Shown here: positions 17,006 through 26,361 of the stretch, piece by piece
Layout: each line of letters opens with the position of its first letter
Position numbering within the stretch: position 1 is the first letter of the stretch
Assembly: GCA_036500605.1 (NCBI GenBank)
Contig: DASYBU010000008.1
Coordinates: forward strand, 1-64,000
Direction: 5' to 3'
DNA: 64,000 nucleotides
Origin: JAFALK01 sp036500605
GTDB lineage: Bacteria > Pseudomonadota > Gammaproteobacteria > Burkholderiales > Burkholderiaceae_C
Notes under the pieces: generated by a model
Databases searched by the model: none
What the model was told of the DNA's origin: nothing
The model's input: only the letters and a program-made list of their open reading frames with translations
Translations under genes and position numbers: made by a program

Positions 17006-18261
17006 TGCAAAGACGCGAGCTGCTGATCGGTGCCGCGGCTCTGGCCATCGGCGGCAACAGCAAGGCTGCCGCGAAGGCGCGTGTCCTGGTCGTCGGTGGC
17101 GGCTACGGCGGCACCACGGCGGCCAAGTACCTGCGCCTGTTCTCGGGCGGCGCCATCGAGGTGGTGCTGATCGAGCCGGAGGCGGCGTTTGTGTCCTGCC
17201 CGATGTCCAACCTTGTGCTGGCCGGCATCTGGCAGATGGCCGACATCACGCGCTCCTACGCCGAGCTGGCATCGAAGCATGGCGTTAGCGTCGTGCGCGA
17301 CCGGGTCACCGCGATCGACGCCGAGAAGCGCATCGCCACGCTCGCCGCCGGGCCGGCAATGCACTTCGACAAGCTGGTGCTGAGCCCCGGCGTCGGCATG
17401 GTCTGGGATTCGATCGAGGGTTTGAAGGCGGCGCACGACTCGGGCCAGATCCTGCACGCCTGGAACGCCGGCCCCGAGACCGCCGCGCTGCGCCGCCAGT
17501 TGCAGGAGATGCCCGACGGCGGCGTGTTCGCCATCTCGATTCCTGAAGCGCCTTACCGCTGCCCGCCGGGGCCGTATGAGCGCGCCTGCCTGGTGGCCGA
17601 CTATTTCAAGAAGGCCAAGCCGCGTTCCAAGGTGCTGGTGCTGGATGCGAACGAGGACGTCACCTCCAAGCCCGCGCTGTTCAAGGCCGCCTGGAAGGAG
17701 CGTTATGCGGGCATGGTCGAGTACCGGCCGCAGTGCAAGGCCGTCGCGGTCGACGCGGCCACGAACACGATCAAGTTCGAGCTGGCCGACGATGTGAAGG
17801 CCGACGTCCTCAACGTGCTGCCCGAGATGCGCGCCGGCGCAATCGCCGTAGCCAGCGGGCTGGCCAACAGCAACGGCCGCTGGGCCAATGTGGACTACCT
17901 GACTTTCGAGTCGACCGCCGCGAAGCACATCCATGTGATCGGCGACGCGATCCAGATCGTCAACGCGATCCCCAAGAGCGGGCACATGGCCAACGCCCAG
18001 GCCAAGGTCACGGCGGCGGCGATCGTGGCCGAGCTGAGCGGCACCGAGCCCGACCCGGCGCCGATGCTGACCAACACCTGCTACAGCTTCGTCGATGCGG
18101 AGCACGCCGTGCATGTGGCCAGCGTGCACCAGTACCTCGCCGCCGAGAGGACCTACAAGACCGTGCCCGGCGCCGGGGGGCTGTCGGCCGCGGCCAGCGA
18201 GATGGAGGCGCGCTACGCCTACAACTGGGCGCGCACGATCTGGGCCGATCTGCTGGCCTGA
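17002..18261 (+). CDS. fccB: Flavocytochrome c sulfide dehydrogenase, flavoprotein subunit
   Basis: This 419-residue periplasmic FAD protein oxidises sulfide to sulfur or polysulfide and passes electrons to cytochrome c. It starts with a Tat-like signal (QRRELLIGAAALAIGG), then the dinucleotide motif VLVVGGGYGGTTAAKYL. By comparison with the Allochromatium enzyme, C66 (FVSCPMSNL) would be the covalent FAD attachment site, while C187 (PYRCPPGPYERAC) and C360 (TNTCYSF) would form the redox-active disulfide. These assignments come from spacing. The C-terminal region fits the FCSD flavin-binding domain. It is coupled by ATGA overlap to the cytochrome gene. Confidence 0.93.
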   Translation: MMQRRELLIGAAALAIGGNSKAAAKARVLVVGGGYGGTTAAKYLRLFSGGAIEVVLIEPEAAFVSCPMSNLVLAGIWQMADITRSYAELASKHGVSVVRDRVTAIDAEKRIATLAAGPAMHFDKLVLSPGVGMVWDSIEGLKAAHDSGQILHAWNAGPETAALRRQLQEMPDGGVFAISIPEAPYRCPPGPYERACLVADYFKKAKPRSKVLVLDANEDVTSKPALFKAAWKERYAGMVEYRPQCKAVAVDAATNTIKFELADDVKADVLNVLPEMRAGAIAVASGLANSNGRWANVDYLTFESTAAKHIHVIGDAIQIVNAIPKSGHMANAQAKVTAAAIVAELSGTEPDPAPMLTNTCYSFVDAEHAVHVASVHQYLAAERTYKTVPGAGGLSAAASEMEARYAYNWARTIWADLLA

Positions 18262-18321
18262 GAGCCGACTGAATCGCGCAAGCCATCTGTGGTGCTAACC
18301 GCAAATTTCTGCGGCATGCCG

Positions 18322-18362
18322 GCCCGGCTGAGGCTAAATTAGCGACATCAGCCTGGCCGGGC
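18322..18362. repeat. Hairpin in the fccB / histidine kinase spacer
   Basis: GCCCGGC (18322-18328) pairs with GCCGGGC (18356-18362), and an inner AGGCT pairs with AGCCT. No T run follows. It may act as a weak terminator or mRNA-stability element after fccB. Confidence 0.4.
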
Positions 18363-18440
18363 TTCGGCGTGAGTTGGGGCGATACGGCCCCACAGAATGT
18401 GGACTCGAGCCACGCACCCGGCAGACATGGGCAGCCCACG

Positions 18441-20564
18441 ATGATCGAGAGATCGGTTCTGCGACTTCGCCAATTTGAACAACGTGCACTTGCGCCAGCG
18501 TTCTGGCTCATGGAGCGCATGCGCCTGTCCAAGAAGATGGCGCTGATCGGCGTCTTGTTCATGGCGCCCGCGCTCTGGCTGACCTTCACGCATTACCAGG
18601 CACTCAGCGCACAGATCGCATTCAGCGCGAACGAGCAGCGCGGGTTGCCGATGGTGGCCGCGGCCACACGCGTCATGCAGCCGCTGCAACTTTGCCGCGG
18701 CCTGATGCAGCAGCGTCTGCGCGGGCTCCTGGTGTCGCAAACCTCCTTGCAGACCTGTCAGACCTCCACCAGCAAAGCCATACTGACACTGATCGAAGCG
18801 CAGGCCGCCGGCGACGATCTGTTCCCGGGTGGGCCAGCTGTCATCCGCTCGATCCAGCTGCGCTGGCAGATCTTGCTGAGTGCCTCCGGAACGGGTGGCC
18901 CGGACAAGAGCTTCGCCGACTACTCGGCCCTGATCAAGGACCTGATCGGCTATATCCGCAGCGTGGCCGATGGCTCCAACCTGACGCTCGATATCGAGGT
19001 CGGCAGCTACTACCTGATGGACAGCGTCACCGTCGATCTGCCCGAGCAGATTGAGGCGGCGGCGGCATTGCGCGGCTTCGCGGCTTCACGTGTGGGCGGT
19101 TGGCCCGGGTCTGCCGCGGACGTCACGCGGCTGACGGTGTTGACGCACGATCTGGATCTGGCCACCGAGCGGGTCCATCAGGACATCGCGCGGCTGGCCG
19201 ATGCGATTCCGCGCACGGCGGTGGCTCTCAACGCGCTGGATACCGCCAAAGCCCAGCTGTATCAGAACCTGCAACACGAGCTGCTCGATGCGGAGCCGGG
19301 AATCGGGGCATCGGCGATCCTGTTCGACAAGGGCAGTGCGCTGGTCGACGCCGGCTATGCCGCGTTGAACGAGTTCTCCGGTCTGCTGGACCAAGGTCTC
19401 GAAGACCGGCTTGCGCGCATCCGGCGCGAGATCACCTGGCAGGTCTCGATCCTGACGGCTCTGCTGGTGCTTGCCGTGGTACTGGCCAAGGCCACGCATG
19501 CCTCGGCCTTGCGCAGCGTGTCCGACCTGGCGAGCGCCACGCATCGCATCGCGTCGGGGGACTTCACGCGCCACATCGAGGTGCGTGGCACGGATGAGCT
19601 GGGGCAACTGGCAGAGGCCGTCAATGAGCTGCAGCAGCGCCTGAAGCACACGATCGACGCGGAGCGGCAACTGCTGCTTGAGAACCAGCAAATGAACGCC
19701 GAGCTGAGCGCCGCCAACGAGCAGTTGGAGCAGAAGGTCGAGCAGCGCACGCAGGAAATCCGCAAGGCGCACGAAGGCCTGCGTCTGGCGATGGACCAGG
19801 TCGTGCAGACCGAGAAGCTGGCCTCGCTGGGCAAGCTCGTGGCGACGGTCTCGCATGAGGTCAGCACGCCGGTCGGTGTGATCCTCACGCTGGCTTCCAC
19901 GCTGAGCGAGCAGCTGACGCGCCTCCAAGGTCTGTTCGAGCGGGGCGCCATGCGCAAGTCCGATCTGGCTGAACTGCTGACGCAAGGCCCGGCCGCGACC
20001 GAGCTGATCGTGCGCAACGCGCAGCGCGTGGGCGAGCTGCTCAACAGCTTCAACCGCGTGCGCGTGGACGGCATCGGCCTGCACCGCGAGCAGTTCTACC
20101 TGCTTGATCTGTGCCGCGATGTGGTCACGCTGATGAAGCCCGCGATCAACCGCGTGGGCGTCACCGTCGAACTCGATGTGGCACCCGGCCTGAAGCTGGA
20201 TCTCGTGCCCAGCCATCTCCAGCAGGTGCTGCAGAACCTGTTCGAGAACTCGCTCGATCATGCCTTCGAGCCCGAGGACAGCCAGAAGCTGATCCGGCTC
20301 TCGGCCGTGCCGATGATCGGCGCCAACGGCCGGCGCGAGGTGGAGCTGATCTATTCAGACTCAGGCCACGGCCTGCGTGGCGTCGACCCGAAGCGCTTGT
20401 TCGAGCCCTTCTATGCCTCGCAGCTCGGCCGCGGCGTGCGCGGTGTGGGCCTGTACATCGTCCACACGCTGGTCTACGGCAGCTTGAACGGCTCGCTGCT
20501 GCTCGATCCGAAGGGGCCGGGGTTCTTGATCAGCTTGCGCTTGCCAGCGATGGCGGAGGGCTGA
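18441..20564 (+). CDS. Membrane histidine kinase with long periplasmic domain
   Basis: This 707-residue sensor kinase has a first membrane segment at about 33-50 and a second at about 332-350. Between them is a periplasmic helical sensor domain of roughly 280 residues. A HAMP linker (DLASATHRIASGDFTRHIE), a coiled coil (ERQLLLENQQMNAELSAANE) and a kinase core follow, with H472 in VATVSHEVSTPVGVIL and the ATP lobe signatures QVLQNLFENSLDHAF, YSDSGHGL and GVRGVGLYIVHTL. No receiver domain or regulator gene is adjacent. The start is uncertain: the ATG at 18441 is favoured, and MERMRLSKKM at 18510 is possible. Confidence 0.88.
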   Translation: MIERSVLRLRQFEQRALAPAFWLMERMRLSKKMALIGVLFMAPALWLTFTHYQALSAQIAFSANEQRGLPMVAAATRVMQPLQLCRGLMQQRLRGLLVSQTSLQTCQTSTSKAILTLIEAQAAGDDLFPGGPAVIRSIQLRWQILLSASGTGGPDKSFADYSALIKDLIGYIRSVADGSNLTLDIEVGSYYLMDSVTVDLPEQIEAAAALRGFAASRVGGWPGSAADVTRLTVLTHDLDLATERVHQDIARLADAIPRTAVALNALDTAKAQLYQNLQHELLDAEPGIGASAILFDKGSALVDAGYAALNEFSGLLDQGLEDRLARIRREITWQVSILTALLVLAVVLAKATHASALRSVSDLASATHRIASGDFTRHIEVRGTDELGQLAEAVNELQQRLKHTIDAERQLLLENQQMNAELSAANEQLEQKVEQRTQEIRKAHEGLRLAMDQVVQTEKLASLGKLVATVSHEVSTPVGVILTLASTLSEQLTRLQGLFERGAMRKSDLAELLTQGPAATELIVRNAQRVGELLNSFNRVRVDGIGLHREQFYLLDLCRDVVTLMKPAINRVGVTVELDVAPGLKLDLVPSHLQQVLQNLFENSLDHAFEPEDSQKLIRLSAVPMIGANGRREVELIYSDSGHGLRGVDPKRLFEPFYASQLGRGVRGVGLYIVHTLVYGSLNGSLLLDPKGPGFLISLRLPAMAEG

Positions 20565-20572
20565 CTGGACCC

Positions 20573-21259
20573 TCAGGTCCCGCGCAGCGACAGGAACTCG
20601 CGCCGCAGCGCCGGATCCTTCAGGAAGGCACCGCGCATCACGCTGCTGGTCATCTTGGCGTCGTCCTTCACGCCGCGCCAGTGCATGCAGAAGTGGTCGG
20701 CCTCCATCACCACGGCCAGGCCGTCGGGCTTGACGCGCTTCTCGAATTCATTGGCCAGCATGACGATGGCCTCTTCCTGGATCTGCGGGCGGCTCATGAT
20801 CCAGTCGGTGATGCGCACGTACTTGGAAAGGCCGATCAGGTTGGAATTCTCATTGGGCAGCAGGCCCACCCAGATGCGGCCCATGATCGGGCAGAGGTGG
20901 TGCGAGCAGGCGCTGCGCACGGTGATCGGGCCGACGATCATCAGCTCGTTCAGGTGCTCGGCGTTGGGGAACTCGGTGACTTCGGGGGGCTTCATGTAGC
21001 GGCCCTTGAAGACCTCCTGCACGAACATCTTGGCCACGCGCTTGGCGGTGTCCTGCGTGTTGTGGTCGCTCTCGGTGTCGATCACCAGCGCCTTCAGCAC
21101 CTCGGCCATCTTGGCCTGCACTTCGGCTTGCAACTGATCGAGCTCGCCGTCCTCGATGAAGGCCGAGATGTTGTCGTTGGCGTGGTGGCGGCAGCCGGCG
21201 GAGACCAGGCGGTAGCGGATACGTTCGGAGACGGGGTCTTCGGGTTCTTCTTGGCTCAT
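20573..21259 (-). CDS. folE: GTP cyclohydrolase I
   Basis: This 228-residue enzyme turns GTP into 7,8-dihydroneopterin triphosphate, the entry step of tetrahydrofolate synthesis and, through QueD, of queuosine. Zinc ligands are visible in SACSHHLCP and in HFCMHW, and the family motif IGLSKYVRI is present. The length is typical. It is convergent with the histidine kinase (eight bases between ends) and divergent from rsmB. Confidence 0.97.
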   Translation of the reverse strand: MSQEEPEDPVSERIRYRLVSAGCRHHANDNISAFIEDGELDQLQAEVQAKMAEVLKALVIDTESDHNTQDTAKRVAKMFVQEVFKGRYMKPPEVTEFPNAEHLNELMIVGPITVRSACSHHLCPIMGRIWVGLLPNENSNLIGLSKYVRITDWIMSRPQIQEEAIVMLANEFEKRVKPDGLAVVMEADHFCMHWRGVKDDAKMTSSVMRGAFLKDPALRREFLSLRGT

Positions 21260-21323
21260 GAGGGCTCTTGGTTTACATCCGGAGTCGCCATTGTGGCCGG
21301 AGTCGCGCCCCTACACTGTGCAG

Positions 21324-22646
21324 GTGTCTTCTGCCCCCATCAGTACCTCCGCCCCGCTGCACCAGCTCCTGCGCCACACCGCCGAGGCCGTGCAGGCCGT
21401 GCGCAAGGGCCGTTCCCTGACCGACGCGCTGGCCCGCTGCCCGGCCGACATGCGCCCCGGTACCCAGGCCCTGAGCTTTGCCGTGCTGCGGCGCCTGGGC
21501 GCGGCCGATGCGCTGCGCCAACTGCTCGCGCCCAAGCGCCCTCAGCCCCAGATCGAAGGCTTGCTGCTGTGTGCCCTGGCCCTGTTGTGGCCCGAGGATG
21601 AGCCGGCCTATACCGACCATACGCTGGTCGACCAGACCGTCCAGGCCGCGCGCAAGGCCTTGAGCGCCAGCGCGGGCTTTGTGAACGCGGTGCTGCGACG
21701 TTTCCTGCGCGAGCGCGAGGCGCTGGTGGCGCAGGTGAATGCCGATCCGGTCGCGCGCTTCAACCATCCGGCCTGGTGGATCGCGCAGCTCAAGAACGAT
21801 TGGCCCGAGCAGTGGCAGGCCATGCTTGACGCCAACAACCAGCATCCGCCGATGACGCTGCGTGCGCGACAGGGCGCTAACGCCTATCTTGAGCGGCTGA
21901 CGGCCGCCGGCATTGCCGGCCGCGCGGCCGGCCCGCAAGCCGTGGTGCTGGAGCGCGCCCAGCCGGTCGGGCAGTTGCCGGGCTTTGCCGAAGGCGAGGT
22001 CTCGGTGCAGGATCTGGCCGCGCAACTGGCGGCACCGCTGCTGCTGGCTGACGTGCCGCACGGAGCGCGAGTGCTCGATGCCTGCTCGGCCCCGGGCGGC
22101 AAGACCGCGCATCTGCTGGAGCTGCGCCCCGATCTCGATCTGCTGGCGCTGGACAGCGACGCCGAACGCCTGAAACGCGTGCAGGGCAATCTGGACCGCA
22201 TGCGCTTGAATGCGCAGTTACGGGCCGCCGATGCGCGCAACACCGCGGCCTGGTTTGACGGCCGCCTGTTCGACGCCATCCTGCTCGATGCGCCGTGCAG
22301 CGCCTCAGGCATCGTGCGCCGCCATCCCGATGTGCGCTGGCTGCGCCGTCAGGACGACATCGCCGCGCTGGCCGCGATCCAGTTCGAATTGTTAAGCGCG
22401 CTGTGGCCTTTGCTGAAACCCGGAGGACGCATGGTTTACGCCACCTGTTCCGTCTTCAAGGCGGAGGGCGCGCACCAGATCGACGCATTTTTGCAACGCC
22501 AGGGGGACGCGCAGGCCCTCGATGTGCCGGGCGTCACGGGGCATCTGCTGCCCCTGGCCGACAATGATCCAACAGCAGGATCCGCGGGCCCTTCGGTCCT
22601 TGACGGTTTCTATTACGCCCTGCTGCTCAAGTCAGCCCAGTTTTGA
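21324..22646 (+). CDS. rsmB: 16S rRNA (cytosine-967-C5)-methyltransferase
   Basis: This roughly 440-residue enzyme has an N-terminal NusB-like RNA-binding domain (LLRHTAEAVQAV; SAGFVNAVLRRFL) and a C-terminal methyltransferase domain. Its S-adenosylmethionine loop is DACSAPGGKTAHL, and the two catalytic cysteines lie in LDAPCSASGIVRRHPD and YATCSVFK. I favour the GTG at 21324, or 21318. An upstream ATG at 21258 would overlap the folE start codon on the other strand, and a TACACT -10-like box lies at 21312-21317. A start at 21324 implies a leaderless message. It is followed by an overlapping DUF4390 gene. Confidence 0.93.
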   Translation: MSSAPISTSAPLHQLLRHTAEAVQAVRKGRSLTDALARCPADMRPGTQALSFAVLRRLGAADALRQLLAPKRPQPQIEGLLLCALALLWPEDEPAYTDHTLVDQTVQAARKALSASAGFVNAVLRRFLREREALVAQVNADPVARFNHPAWWIAQLKNDWPEQWQAMLDANNQHPPMTLRARQGANAYLERLTAAGIAGRAAGPQAVVLERAQPVGQLPGFAEGEVSVQDLAAQLAAPLLLADVPHGARVLDACSAPGGKTAHLLELRPDLDLLALDSDAERLKRVQGNLDRMRLNAQLRAADARNTAAWFDGRLFDAILLDAPCSASGIVRRHPDVRWLRRQDDIAALAAIQFELLSALWPLLKPGGRMVYATCSVFKAEGAHQIDAFLQRQGDAQALDVPGVTGHLLPLADNDPTAGSAGPSVLDGFYYALLLKSAQF

Positions 22647-23269
22647 ACGAAGCACGTGTCACCGCCGATCTGAACGCCATCGCTTCGCGCCCCTGGGCGC
22701 GTGGCCTGATGGCCTTGGTGCTGGTGGCCGCGCTGATCCTGCTGGCCCGCCTGGCCTGGGCCGACGGTGTGGAGCTGACGCAGATTTCCACCCAGCGGAC
22801 CGAGGAAGGCCTGGACCTCAGCTACGGCACGCGTTTTGAGTTGCCTCACGCGGCCGAGGACTCGCTGCTCAAGGGCATCGCGGTCTACTTCACCGCAGAG
22901 ACGACCGTGGTGCGCAGCCGGTGGTACTGGCGCGATGCCCGCGTGGCGCATGCCTCGCGCACGTGGCGCGTGCAACTGGTGCCGCTGACCCGGCAATTCA
23001 AGGTCACCATCGGCGCCTTCAGCCAGAACTTCGGCACGCTGACCGAGGCGCTGAGTTCGATGCGTGGCGCTGCCAATTGGCGTATCGCCGAGCCCAAGGA
23101 TATTGAGGATAGCGGTAGCTATTACTTAGAATTCAGCTTCCGCCTCGACACCAGCCAGTTGCCCAAGCCGATGCAGATCGGGCTTGGCGCGCCGCAAGGC
23201 TGGGGGCTCTCCATTGAACGTACCTTGTCCCTGAATCCTGATTTCTCCGTGCACACCGGCTCACCATGA
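22643..23269 (+). CDS. DUF4390 membrane-anchored protein
   Basis: This 208-residue protein has one hydrophobic helix (about 22-40, LMALVLVAALILLARLAWA) followed by a beta-rich extracytoplasmic domain (GLDLSYGTRFELP; YFTAETTVVRSRWYW; YYLEFSFRLDTSQLPKPMQIG), the DUF4390 pattern. The start is a TTG overlapping the rsmB stop (TTGA). Its stop overlaps the next ATG (ATGA), which couples it to the NtrY-like kinase. The gene order rsmB - DUF4390 - ntrY-like - ntrX-like is typical of Burkholderiales. The function is unknown. Confidence 0.85.
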   Translation: MNEARVTADLNAIASRPWARGLMALVLVAALILLARLAWADGVELTQISTQRTEEGLDLSYGTRFELPHAAEDSLLKGIAVYFTAETTVVRSRWYWRDARVAHASRTWRVQLVPLTRQFKVTIGAFSQNFGTLTEALSSMRGAANWRIAEPKDIEDSGSYYLEFSFRLDTSQLPKPMQIGLGAPQGWGLSIERTLSLNPDFSVHTGSP

Positions 23270-25569
23270 CGCGTGCGACTCGATGGGCCTGGGTGGTCTC
23301 CCTGGTGGTGATCACGGGCATCAGCGGCGTGCTGGCCTTCCTGCTTTCGATTGGCGCCACCGGCGGACGCGGCTTCTTCGAGCGCCACTATGTGTGGCTG
23401 TTCTGGCTGAACGCGGCGGTGGCCACGCTGCTCGTGATCGTGATCGTCGGCGCCGGCATCCGCTTGGTCTGGCGCGTGCGCAGCGGCCGTTTCGGCAGCC
23501 GCCTGCTGCTCAAGTTGGCGGGCATTTTTGCGCTCGTCGGCGTGGTGCCCGGCGTGCTGATCTACACGGTCTCCTACCAGTTCGTGAACCGCAGCATCGA
23601 GAGCTGGTTCGACGTGCGCCTGGCCAGTGCGCTGGAGGCCGGGTTGAACCTCGGCCGCAGCACGCTTGACGGCATGGTCAGCGACCTGACCGTGCGCACC
23701 CGCGAAGCCGCCGAGCGCATGGGCGATGCCACCAACACCCAGCCCCAATTGATCTCGCTGGAGCGGCTGCGCGAGCAGTTCAGCGCACGCACCGTGGCCT
23801 TGGTCAACGGCGGCGGGCAGATCCTGCTGTCGAGCGGCGGCGATACGAGCTCGCTCACGCCCGACCGGCCGAGCGTCGCCTTGCTGCACCAGGCGCATGA
23901 CAGCGGCACGGCCAGCGCGGTCGAAGGCCTGGAAGACGACAGCCAGGCCGTGCAGGGCCAGGCGCGCATCCGCGTGCTGGCCCTGATGCCCACCAGTGAT
24001 GTGCGGCTGGGCCTGAGCAATGGTGGCGGCAGCGGCGAGCGGTTCCTAATGGTGGTGCAGCGTATTCCCGGCGGCACGCTCTCCAACGCCTTGGCCGTGC
24101 AGAATGCCAACAGTGAATACCAGCAGCGCGCGCTCGAGCGCGACGGCCTGCGGCAGATGTACCTCGGCACGCTCACGCTGGTGCTGGTGCTGGCCGTGTT
24201 TGCCGCACTGCTGGTGGCGGTGACGCTGGGCGACCAACTCGTGCGGCCCCTGCTCCTGCTGGCCGACGGCGTGCGCCAGGTGGCGGCGGGCGATCTTTCC
24301 GCCAAGCCGGCGCTGGGCGCTCGCGATGAACTCTCAGGCCTGACGCGATCGTTTGCCGACATGACGGAGCAATTGGCCGACGCGCGCGCGATGGTCGAGA
24401 AAAGCGTCTCGCAGCTGGAGAGCGCGCGCACCCATCTGCAGACCATCCTCGACAACCTCAGCGCCGGCGTGATCGTGTTCGACGCCAAGGGCCGCGTGGC
24501 CACGGCCAACCCCGGCGCCGCGCGCATCCTGCGCCAGCCCGCGCAGACGCTGCGCGATCATCGCCTTGACCAGGTCGACAGCCTGCAGGCCTTTGCCGGC
24601 GCGGTGTACCACCGCTTCGAGCAGCACGACGCCGAGGAAGGCGACCAGGACCATTGGCAGGAGACCTTCGAGGTGCAGCTGCAAGCCGGGCAGGACCCGC
24701 TGACCGTGCTGGTGCGCGGCGCCGGCCTGCCACAGGGCGCGCGGCTGATGGTGTTTGACGATATCTCCGAGGTCGTCTCGGCCCAGCGTTCCGCCGCCTG
24801 GAGCGAAGTGGCGCGGCGCCTGGCGCATGAGATCAAGAACCCGCTCACCCCGATCCAGCTCTCCGCCGAGCGCCTGCAGCACAAGCTCGAAGCCAAGCTC
24901 GAAGGCACCGACCAGGCCATGCTGGTGCGCTCGGTCGGCACCATCGTCAACCAGGTGCAGGCGATGAAGCAGCTGGTCAACGAGTTCCGCGACTACGCGC
25001 GCCTGCCTTCGGCCCAGCTCCATCCGCTCGATCTGAACGAGTTGGTCGTCGAAGTGCTAACGCTGTATTCAGAGGCACAGGAAAAGGGCCAGCTGCACGC
25101 CGATCTGGAGGCCAATCCGGTACGCATCATTGGCGATGCCAGCCAGCTGCGCCAGGTGATCCACAATCTCGTCCAGAACGCGCTGGATGCCGTGCACGAC
25201 CGCCAGGGCGGCCGGGTGACCTTGCGCACCGAGCAGACCTACACGCCCGAAGGCTTGCCCCGCTCGATGCGTCTGGTGATCTGCGATAACGGCCCCGGAT
25301 TTGCAGAAAAAGTGCTCAAACGGGCCTTTGAGCCCTATGTCACCACCAAGAGCAAAGGCACGGGCCTGGGCCTCGCGGTGGTCAAGAAAATCGCCGATGA
25401 ACACGGCGCGCGCGTCCGTTTATCCAACCTCCACCTTGCCGTTGACGCCGATTCTGACGGAACCGAGGGACCTTCCTCAGTGACTGGCGCGCAAGTTTCG
25501 TTATCATTTTCAAAACTCGCGACTGCAGCCGATGCGGGTCACACACGTTCCAGCCCGCTAGAGACATAG
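23266..25569 (+). CDS. NtrY-like membrane histidine kinase
   Basis: This 767-residue kinase has three to four membrane segments (about 10-30, 44-66, 82-102 and 300-322), an extracytoplasmic domain, a HAMP linker (VRPLLLLADGVRQVAAGDLS), a PAS-like region (LQTILDNLSAGVIVFDAKG) and a kinase core with H521 in RRLAHEIKNPLTPIQLSAER. The ATP lobe shows HNLVQNALDAVHD, DNGPGF and GTGLGLAVVKK. This layout matches NtrY sensors linked to nitrogen or redox signalling. The response regulator begins seven bases after the stop, so the two form a pair. Confidence 0.93.
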   Translation: MTRATRWAWVVSLVVITGISGVLAFLLSIGATGGRGFFERHYVWLFWLNAAVATLLVIVIVGAGIRLVWRVRSGRFGSRLLLKLAGIFALVGVVPGVLIYTVSYQFVNRSIESWFDVRLASALEAGLNLGRSTLDGMVSDLTVRTREAAERMGDATNTQPQLISLERLREQFSARTVALVNGGGQILLSSGGDTSSLTPDRPSVALLHQAHDSGTASAVEGLEDDSQAVQGQARIRVLALMPTSDVRLGLSNGGGSGERFLMVVQRIPGGTLSNALAVQNANSEYQQRALERDGLRQMYLGTLTLVLVLAVFAALLVAVTLGDQLVRPLLLLADGVRQVAAGDLSAKPALGARDELSGLTRSFADMTEQLADARAMVEKSVSQLESARTHLQTILDNLSAGVIVFDAKGRVATANPGAARILRQPAQTLRDHRLDQVDSLQAFAGAVYHRFEQHDAEEGDQDHWQETFEVQLQAGQDPLTVLVRGAGLPQGARLMVFDDISEVVSAQRSAAWSEVARRLAHEIKNPLTPIQLSAERLQHKLEAKLEGTDQAMLVRSVGTIVNQVQAMKQLVNEFRDYARLPSAQLHPLDLNELVVEVLTLYSEAQEKGQLHADLEANPVRIIGDASQLRQVIHNLVQNALDAVHDRQGGRVTLRTEQTYTPEGLPRSMRLVICDNGPGFAEKVLKRAFEPYVTTKSKGTGLGLAVVKKIADEHGARVRLSNLHLAVDADSDGTEGPSSVTGAQVSLSFSKLATAADAGHTRSSPLET

Positions 25570-25575
25570 GGATCC

Positions 25576-26280
25576 ATGGCTACCATTCTTGTCGTTGATG
25601 ACGAACTGGGCATACGCGCCCTTCTGTCCGAAATCCTCAGTGATGAGGGACACACCGTTGAACTTGCCGAGAACGCCGCGCAGGCGCGCGCCATGCGTGA
25701 GCGCCTGCAACCCGATCTCGTGCTGCTCGACATCTGGATGCCCGATGTCGACGGCATCACGTTGCTGAAGGAGTGGGGCGGCCAGGGCCAGCTCACCATG
25801 CCCGTGATCATGATGAGCGGCCACGGCACGATCGATACGGCCGTCGAGGCCACCAAATTCGGCGCCATCGCCTTCCTCGAAAAGCCGATCACGCTGCAAA
25901 AACTGCTGCGCGCCGTCGAGCAGGCCCTGGTCAAGACCGTCGCCCCGCGCCCTGCGCCGGTGGTCGGTCTGCCCAGCTATGTGCGCTCGACCGACAACAG
26001 CATGCCCACGCACATCTCGCCCACGATGGGCGTGATGCAGCCGGTCAATCATTCGGTTTCTGCCGGCCTCTCGTCCGAACAAAGCTTCGAGCTCGATCGC
26101 CCGCTCCGCGAGGCGCGCGATGCTTTCGAGAAGAGCTACTTCGAGTTCCACCTCGCCAAGGAAAATGGCTCCATGACCCGCGTGGCCGAGAAGACCGGCC
26201 TCGAGCGCACCCACCTCTACCGCAAGCTCAAGCAGCTCGGCGTCGACCTCAGCCGCAACAAGCGCGGCAATGGGATCTGA
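25576..26280 (+). CDS. NtrX-like response regulator lacking the AAA+ domain
   Basis: This 234-residue protein has an N-terminal receiver domain with acidic pocket VVDDE, phospho-acceptor D52 (LVLLDIWMPD) and the conserved lysine in FLEKPI. A linker of about 60 residues follows, then a C-terminal Fis-type helix-turn-helix (MTRVAEKTGLERTHLYRKL). The sigma-54-activating AAA+ domain present between these in NtrC and alphaproteobacterial NtrX is missing. It therefore probably regulates sigma-70 promoters directly, or modulates by binding DNA. It forms an operon with the NtrY-like kinase. Confidence 0.93.
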   Translation: MATILVVDDELGIRALLSEILSDEGHTVELAENAAQARAMRERLQPDLVLLDIWMPDVDGITLLKEWGGQGQLTMPVIMMSGHGTIDTAVEATKFGAIAFLEKPITLQKLLRAVEQALVKTVAPRPAPVVGLPSYVRSTDNSMPTHISPTMGVMQPVNHSVSAGLSSEQSFELDRPLREARDAFEKSYFEFHLAKENGSMTRVAEKTGLERTHLYRKLKQLGVDLSRNKRGNGI

Positions 26281-26293
26281 ACGCCGCGTCTGA

Positions 26294-26323
26294 TTGCTGA
26301 AGCTCATTGATCTGTGCTACAGT
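26294..26323 (+). promoter_or_regulatory. Probable sigma-70 promoter of tRNA-Phe
   Basis: TTGCTG (26294-26299) and TACAGT (26318-26323) are separated by 18 bases. They lie 38 bases before the mature tRNA. The transcribed leader includes a TCTTCGC/GCGAAGA hairpin at 26329-26351. Confidence 0.6.
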
Positions 26324-26361
26324 CGCGGTCTTCGCTTTTTTGCAGGCGAAGAACAAATTAA

